Part shown: piece by piece, positions 59,081 through 64,000 of the stretch
How positions within the stretch are numbered: position 1 is the first letter of the stretch
Layout of the letters: every line of letters begins with the position of its first letter
NCBI GenBank assembly: GCA_029215795.1
Contig: JARDYH010000002.1
Span: 299,491,973-299,555,972 of the forward strand
Source: Anniella stebbinsi
Lineage: Eukaryota > Chordata > Lepidosauria > Squamata > Anniellidae
DNA: 64,000 nucleotides
Direction of reading: 5' to 3'
Program-made: the position numbers and the translations under genes
The notes under the pieces: generated by a model
Databases searched by the model: none
What the model was told of the DNA's origin: nothing
What the model saw: only the letters and a program-made list of their open reading frames with translations

Positions 59081-59640
59081 ATATTTATTATTTATTTAAA
59101 GAATGTATACTCCACCTTCCCCATTCAAAAAAGAGGTCACTCAAAGTGGCTTTCAAAATATAAGTAGTAAAAACAACATTAAAGCACATTTACAACAACA
59201 AAAAGGAACAGTCAAGACAAAAACACAAAGAACCAGGACTAACAGTCAAGTGAATAAAATTAAACAAGAGACAAATCCTTGTTTCAATAGAAAAGTCTTC
59301 AATCGTTGGCAGAAAACAAATAAAAGAGGAAGATGACCTAATCTCTCAGGGCAGGAAGTTCTACATGCAGCACCATCAAGAAAGCCCTCTGGCGTGTTGC
59401 CACCAGTCATGTATGGCACACACAAGAGAGGTGCAACTGCTGATCTTAAGGTAAGGGCAGGCCCACATGGAACGAGACAGTCCTTCAAGTAGCAAGTCTG
59501 AGTTAGCTACCTGACTTGCACTTGGAAACGAACTGGCGACTAATGTAGCTGGTATGATAAAGGGGTCACACGATCGATGCACTTTGCTCCAGTCAAAATT
59601 CTAGCAGCTCCATTCTACAGTAGTTGGCATTTCTGAGTGG
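59081..59640 (-). mobile_element. LINE 3' fragment, antisense
   Basis: TTTATTTAAAGAATGTATACTCC and AAGTGGCTTTCAAAATAT, then GGCAGGAAGTTCTACATGCAG and AACGAACTGGCGACTAATG, in antisense LINE order. Confidence 0.6.
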
Positions 59641-60065
59641 TTTTCAGGGGTTCTATCTGGGCAAAAAAAATTGTGTGAGGAAAGAATAAAAGCAGCATTC
59701 AGCTGTTATTTACGCCATACTATTAGCATTTCATGGAAAGAAAGATGGCTGTACCCCAAGGTTCTCTTTGTGAGTTGGAACCCTGACTGTATAGGGTTTC
59801 AGCTCACAAGGAGAGCCTGTGCATATTCAGCACGTTTCCCCTCTGCAGACAAGCTCCCAAACATGGCACGTTTAGACAGCGTGAGAAATAGGGCCAGTAA
59901 AAAACAGGATGGCAGGGACAGGGCACACCATTGTTCTCAGTTAAGATTCACCCTATTCAGGTGTTGTTTATCTTCAAATCAGCAAAAAAAAAAAAGTCTA
60001 CTGGTAGGGATGGTCAACTGGTAGCCTGTGGGTCATATCTGTAACATATCTTAGTCCCCACTATT

Positions 60066-60200
60066 TCTCTCCACACTGGTTAGAGCAGGGTGGATCGCCA
60101 GGTGTTTCGGACTTTAACTCCCAGAATTCCTGACCATTAGCCATGCTGGCAGGGGCTTCTGGGAGTTGAAGTCCAAAACAACATTCTGCCCACCCCAATC
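60066..60200. mobile_element. Hairpin form of the GGGAGTTGAAGTCC repeat
   Basis: GTTTCGGACTTTAACTCCCAGAA faces TTCTGGGAGTTGAAGTCCAAAAC around a short loop. Confidence 0.6.
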
Positions 60201-60689
60201 TAAGTAACAGAAAGGGTGCGCCACTGCTTCTTAGCTAGTTGAGATTTTCCAGATGGAAAGGTGACTGCCAGATAAAAAGTGGTGCAGTGCAATTTGGAGG
60301 AGGCATAGTGGGTCTGGAGAGACACATGCCACCTCCTGTACCTTGCAGGAATCCCGAAAAGAGGAGTGTCCCGGAAAGCTCTACATTTTCATAGAGACTT
60401 CTAGAGCAACCTCTTATTTCTTGAGGAGAGACGTGACTGTAAGAAAGTTCCATGCAATTCTCCCAGTCCCACACTTCTCTGGTGTGTCCAAGCTGCTGGA
60501 GTGAAGAAGTAATAATGCCATGGCTGAGTAGAGCAGGGTCTGGCCCGAGATGGGTCCCATTGGCAAGGTTGGTCAAGAAAATGGTCACACCTGCACTAGG
60601 CTAATGTTTTACAGGGTAGCGAAAGTAGTTAAGTAGGAACTAATCCATGTCATGTGCTCTTGGGTAAACGCCATGAAATGCATGAATCA

Positions 60690-60960
60690 ATTTTACTTTT
60701 TACTTTATTATATTTTTATACTGCCCAATAGCCAAAGCTTTCTGGGTGGTTCACAACAATTAACACCACAAAATTCAAGATGATAAAATGCAATATAAAA
60801 GTTTAAAAGTTCAAATCTACCGTATGAAATAAAAACCAAAATAAACCTAGTAACAGTGCAAAAATTTAAAATGTAGTAACAGATTTGAAACAGAAACTAA
60901 AACTGGACATTATTCTTCAACATCCTTTAAAAGAGTTTTATATATAGTGATTTTTGGTCA
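60690..60960 (-). mobile_element. LINE 3' UTR, antisense
   Basis: TTTTTATACTGCCCAATAGCC and TTCTGGGTGGTTCACAACAA, the reverse of the CGGTATACAAAT / CCGCCCAGAGAG tail motifs at 35770. Confidence 0.65.
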
Positions 60961-61249
60961 TCGTGTGATTATGAGTACAGAACCAGGGTGAAGTTGGCTC
61001 TGGTTTAATTCATACAAAGTTCAAGAGTGTGACTTTGCATATACAATACTGGAGAATGGCAAAATAGTAGAGTTGAAAGGAGTAAAACAGAGTGTGTTCA
61101 GTTTAGGATTAGATACAGTGGTAACTTTTCTCTGGCCAATTCTACACCTTGTGCCAAATCATTACGAATATGGAATAAAAAGCAGGAAATAATACCATGG
61201 AAGCGATATATGGAATGTGGATTGTGCCCTAACAGTTATGAGTGCACTT

Positions 61250-61290
61250 CAATACCGTTATAAAGCAGTAGTGTAGATCTACCCCAAGGC
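61250..61290. repeat. Half copy of the family B hairpin MITE
   Basis: ACCGTTATAAAGCAGTAGTGTAGAT-type right arm only. Confidence 0.55.
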
Positions 61291-61626
61291 TCTGACATAT
61301 TTTACAGTTGTATGACAGGTAGTAATTTCCTAGGTCATCTCTCCCTAACACGGAGATGGTATAGGTCCAAGCTGTGGCATTTGAAAGTTACCCAACAGGC
61401 AGAAGTTCACCAGGCCAGTATTTTCTAGCATGGGTCTTCAGTGCTGAGAGATGCTGGGCTTGTTATATTTAACAGCTGTATGACAGGCAGAAATGCAACA
61501 GGTACTACTTTCACCGTCACTTACAGAAAACGAAAGCGCTAACTAATACAGGATAGCGAAGGAGGGGAGATGAAGAATTGGGGCAGTACGTGGGGACATT
61601 CAATGAAGGAGGTAGAAAGAACTACA

Positions 61627-61634
61627 TTTATATA
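61627..61634 (-). promoter_or_regulatory. TATATAAA on the CASP7 strand
   Basis: Minus-strand TATATAAA at the downstream edge of the CpG block. It could position an alternative start for CASP7 near 61600, or be chance AT-rich sequence. Confidence 0.2.
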
Positions 61635-61680
61635 AGCTTGCGACGGGCGAGGCACAGAGACTCCGTACCTCACCGGAGAT

Positions 61681-61690
61681 GAAACGAAAC
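61681..61690. promoter_or_regulatory. Second GAAACGAAAC motif
   Basis: Same GAAACGAAAC core as the site 240 bp to the right, followed by AGAA. A half-strength IRF site by pattern, next to the putative first-exon donor. Confidence 0.3.
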
Positions 61691-61920
61691 AGAATCCGGG
61701 CGAAGAGAGGATTAAAGGATAAAGTGGAGAATTGAAGCGGAAAGCTCGCCGAGAAGAGCTGGAGAGGAGAGCGGCAGAAGTTCTGGGTCTCGCCCTGGCG
61801 GTACGCGAGCGGGGAAGGCGAATTTAGGGAGGGGAGGGGTCCCGGGCTCGACTTGCCTGCGTACTTTCCGTGAGGAAGGGGCGACAGAGAAGTCTTGCTG
61901 CGTCCGCACTCTTCTACGTG

Positions 61921-61936
61921 GAAACGAAACCGAAAG
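61921..61936. promoter_or_regulatory. IRF/ISRE-like site
   Basis: GAAACGAAACCGAAAG contains GAAANNGAAA spacing, the core that IRF-family factors bind. It sits inside the CpG block assigned as the CASP7 promoter. Interferon and IRF1 control of CASP7 has been described in mammals (from memory); use in this species is inferred. Confidence 0.5.
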
Positions 61937-62659
61937 CGCAGCCCAGCTCCCTTTTGCCCGTTGAACCGCACAGGAAGCGGCCTGGAAGAGGACTTCGGAA
62001 TTAACGCTCCCGCGTCCCGCCTATGAGCCGGAGGCGGCGAATAGCGACGCCTCCTGAGCTGAAGTCCCGGGGGAACTTCCTCTCCAGGATATGAAATATA
62101 AGCCGATCCCTATTGAGTGATGGCCTTTATTAACTGAATAAAAAGAACAGTCCCGTAGTGGTGCAGCTAGGCCTGGAAGGAGCCCATAAATGAGCCCCCT
62201 GAGAGCGACTGGTGGTGAGGGAATCAGGGAAACAGAAACAAACTCTATATTTATACCTGTAGTCAGGTTGGTGCTACGATTGAGTTTAAATTGAGTTTAA
62301 AATGCAACACTGCACATGCTCTGAATATTATTAGTATTAAGCTTGGCAAACGTTTTAGTTGTTGGTCTTCTAACATAAGGCATGTAGAAACTCTTGTGAT
62401 TGAAGCATGGGATGGTGGAAGGGGAGGAAGAAATGTTAATTGTGCGCCTCACAAGTGTGAAGTAATATACATGACTAAAGGGGGCCCCACCTTAAGACCA
62501 TTAAAACCAGGATCTAGAATGACTTAGCTGCACCACTGATTCTGTGGCAGCAGGACATGAGTGAGATTCCACCCAGTTGCAGAGGCAGAGAGTGAGAAAA
62601 GAGAGAATTCTGGCGAGAACCAATCTGATCTTCCCAGAAGTCAAGTGGCTCAGTGGAAC

Positions 62660-62805
62660 TGTGTGATAACTATTGTGTGGTTAAGAAATGTTGGACTTGG
62701 AACTGATCAAAATCTGGGTTTGAATCCCTGCTCAGCCATGAAGCTTGTTGTGGGTGATTTTGAGGACACACACATTAAGCCTAACCCACCACCAGGGCTG
62801 ACTCC
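62660..62805 (+). mobile_element. tRNA-derived SINE
   Basis: TGTGTGGTTAAGAAATGTTGGACTT (A-box side), GGGTTTGAATCCCTGCTCAG (B-box: GGTTTGAATCCC), then GCCATGAAGCTTGTTGTGGG, the common squamate SINE body. Confidence 0.75.
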
Positions 62806-62912
62806 ACATTTGAGGGAGCCCAGGGCAAAATGCTCGCTGATAGTTCTCTTCTGTCAGTAGTCTGAGAAGCACAGGTTGGCTGGACCTAGTCATTATTTAC
62901 ATTACTCATAAT

Positions 62913-63573
62913 TAGGGTGACCGTATGGAAAGGAGGACAGGGCTCCTGTATCTTTAACAGTTGTATAGAAAAGGAATTTCAGCAGGTGTTGTTTGCCTGC
63001 AGCACCTGGTGAAATTCCCTTTTTATCACAACAGTTAAAGCTGCAGGAGCCCTGCCCTCTTGTATCTGGTCAAGAGGGTAGGGCTCCTGCAGCTTTAACT
63101 GTTGTGATAAAGAGGGAATTTCACCAGATGGTGCATGCATGCAAATGACACCTACTGAGGTCCCCTCTACAAGGATTCGCTTTTATGCCCGGTTAGGCGA
63201 TTATGCGCATAATCGCTGAAGCGCATTTACACCTAATACCTCTGCACAAGAGGCGGCGAAGCGCATTAACGGATGACCAAAATGCGCTTTACAAGTAGTT
63301 AATGCGCATAAGCGCTTGTTCACATAGTCAAAATGCGCTTTAACGGCCAGAGCAAAATAAAACTCGTGATTTAACGCGCATTCAATAATGCGCATAATCG
63401 GAGAGATAACGCGCCTCTACGCCCGATTTGCGCTCCGTTCTTGTAGAGGTAAATTTTTTTAAGCGCCTTGAAAGAGCTTTAAACTTCTCTTGTAGAGGCA
63501 GCCTGAAATTCCCTTTTCTAGGCAACTGTTAAAGCTACAGGAGCCCTGTCCTCCTTTTCATATGGTCACCCTA
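62913..63573. mobile_element. Family A hAT MITE, copy 7, split by another element
   Basis: TIRs TAGGGTGACCGTATGGAAAG / CATATGGTCACCCTA; flanks CTCATAAT and CCCATAAT differ at one of eight bases. Its right half is interrupted at 63164-63498. Confidence 0.9.
63164..63498. mobile_element. GCGC-rich element nested in the MITE
   Basis: Ends CCTCTACAAGG / CTTGTAGAGG form short inverted repeats. Inside, AATGCGC and GCGCATT motifs in both orientations occur about ten times, unlike anything else in the window. A third CTTGTAGAGG lies at about 63440. No coding potential; target duplication only weak (CTGAGGTC vs CTGAAATT). Confidence 0.65.
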
Positions 63574-63741
63574 CCCATAATTCCTCTTGTGCCCACCTCA
63601 TCCAATTGAGTATGGCCTGAATTTATTTATTTTTATAATTGAGACATTAGGGTGGGAATTAGTGGTGGGCTCTGTTGGATCCTTGGCAGCTGCCCAAGGA
63701 TGCCCGGTGCTGATGCTGGCCCTACTTACCTCAGAGGAAAG

Positions 63742-63805
63742 ACCATAGCTCAGTGGGAGAACACATGTTTTACATGCAAAGTGTCTCCAATTCTGTTTGA
63801 AATTC
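63742..63805 (+). mobile_element. tRNA-derived SINE head
   Basis: CCATAGCTCAGTGGGAGAACACATG (A-box) then TTTTACATGCAAAG and a worn B-box. Same SINE class as at 3495. Confidence 0.6.
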
Positions 63806-63829
63806 TAGAAAGCCACTATTAGTGTAGAA

Positions 63830-64000
63830 AATATGAAGGGCCAAAACAGACATTATTTTAAATCCATAACTAGCAGCTACATATTTTTATTGATACTCAT
63901 GAATAGGTCCAGGGGGCTCAGTCCAGCTCTTAAAAGCTCCTTTAGCCCCGCACCATGGTCCTGATCCAGGTCAGGACTCCTGCACCCACCCAAGAGTAAA
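63830..64000. repeat. Interspersed family E, copy 3, cut by window end
   Basis: CCAAAACAGACATTATTTTAAATCC matches 18437; then GATCCAGGTCAGGACTCC as at 22388. Confidence 0.5.

Larger units (their letters stand above)
61640..62060 (-). promoter_or_regulatory. CASP7: CpG-rich block, likely CASP7 promoter and first exon
   Basis: CpG dinucleotides are dense here and rare on both sides, as in a CpG-island promoter. The position is 5' of CASP7 on its strand. A plausible minus-strand donor (CTCCG/GTGAGG) lies at 61673, so a non-coding first exon could run from the island to about 61674. The reading frame at 61600-61971 looks like UTR, with no family resemblance. The divergent neighbour known from other amniotes (NRAP) is not seen in the remaining 2 kb. 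Confidence 0.6.

Noticed and set aside
61600..61971. 123-codon minus-strand frame in the CpG block
   Set aside because: Position fits CASP7 5' UTR; translation is not caspase-like and runs through the likely donor.

Overview
This is a vertebrate nuclear window, most likely from a squamate reptile. That is inferred from multi-exon genes with GT-AG introns, the CASP7-PLEKHS1 gene pair, and a repeat load of L2- and CR1-type LINEs, tRNA-derived SINEs, palindromic hAT MITEs and a DIRS retrotransposon. The species cannot be named from sequence alone.

Two host genes are recognisable, both on the minus strand and in the same order and orientation as in other amniotes (CASP7 upstream, PLEKHS1 downstream). 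CASP7 (executioner caspase-7) runs right to left. A CpG-rich promoter-like block lies at about 61.6-62.1 kb with interferon-response-like motifs. Five coding exons lie at 41191-41046, 39749-39621, 38664-38489, 36960-36822 and 29111-28888 and encode the whole protease domain. The exon with the start codon and most of the prodomain should lie between 41.2 and 61.6 kb but was not found. PLEKHS1 follows at lower coordinates. Three consecutive PH-domain exons are certain (11051-10975, 10862-10756, 9784-9650); a candidate first coding exon (22974-22927) and a candidate downstream exon (1066-962) are weaker. The rest of PLEKHS1 lies off the left edge or is not recognisable.

Most of the remainder is transposon. 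The largest element is a nearly full-length DIRS-like tyrosine-recombinase retrotransposon (about 29795-36078) in the last coding intron of CASP7, on the same strand. It keeps both inverted terminal repeats, the internal complementary region, a gag-like ORF, reverse transcriptase, RNase H and part of the tyrosine recombinase, with a few stops and frameshifts and its own LINE insertion. At 5.5-7.7 kb a short U4 snRNA-like pseudogene is split by two hAT elements, each with perfect 8-bp target duplications; the second carries five CpG-rich palindromic tandem units. Seven copies of one long palindromic hAT MITE family are spread over the window, one of them split by a GCGC-rich element. LINE fragments (L2- and CR1-like), SINEs, several other hairpin MITEs, two unnamed interspersed families and microsatellites fill most of the rest.

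Layout: 1-9.6 kb PLEKHS1 downstream part and repeats; 9.6-23 kb PLEKHS1 PH exons and long introns; 23-27 kb intergenic with an antisense CR1; 27-41.2 kb CASP7 3' part with the DIRS; 41.2-61.6 kb long CASP7 5' intron or introns; 61.6-62.1 kb CpG promoter; 62.1-64 kb upstream repeats. No bacterial, phage or CRISPR feature is present. No new gene system is supported; the most notable structures are the intronic DIRS, the doubly interrupted U4 pseudogene, and two unusual MITEs.
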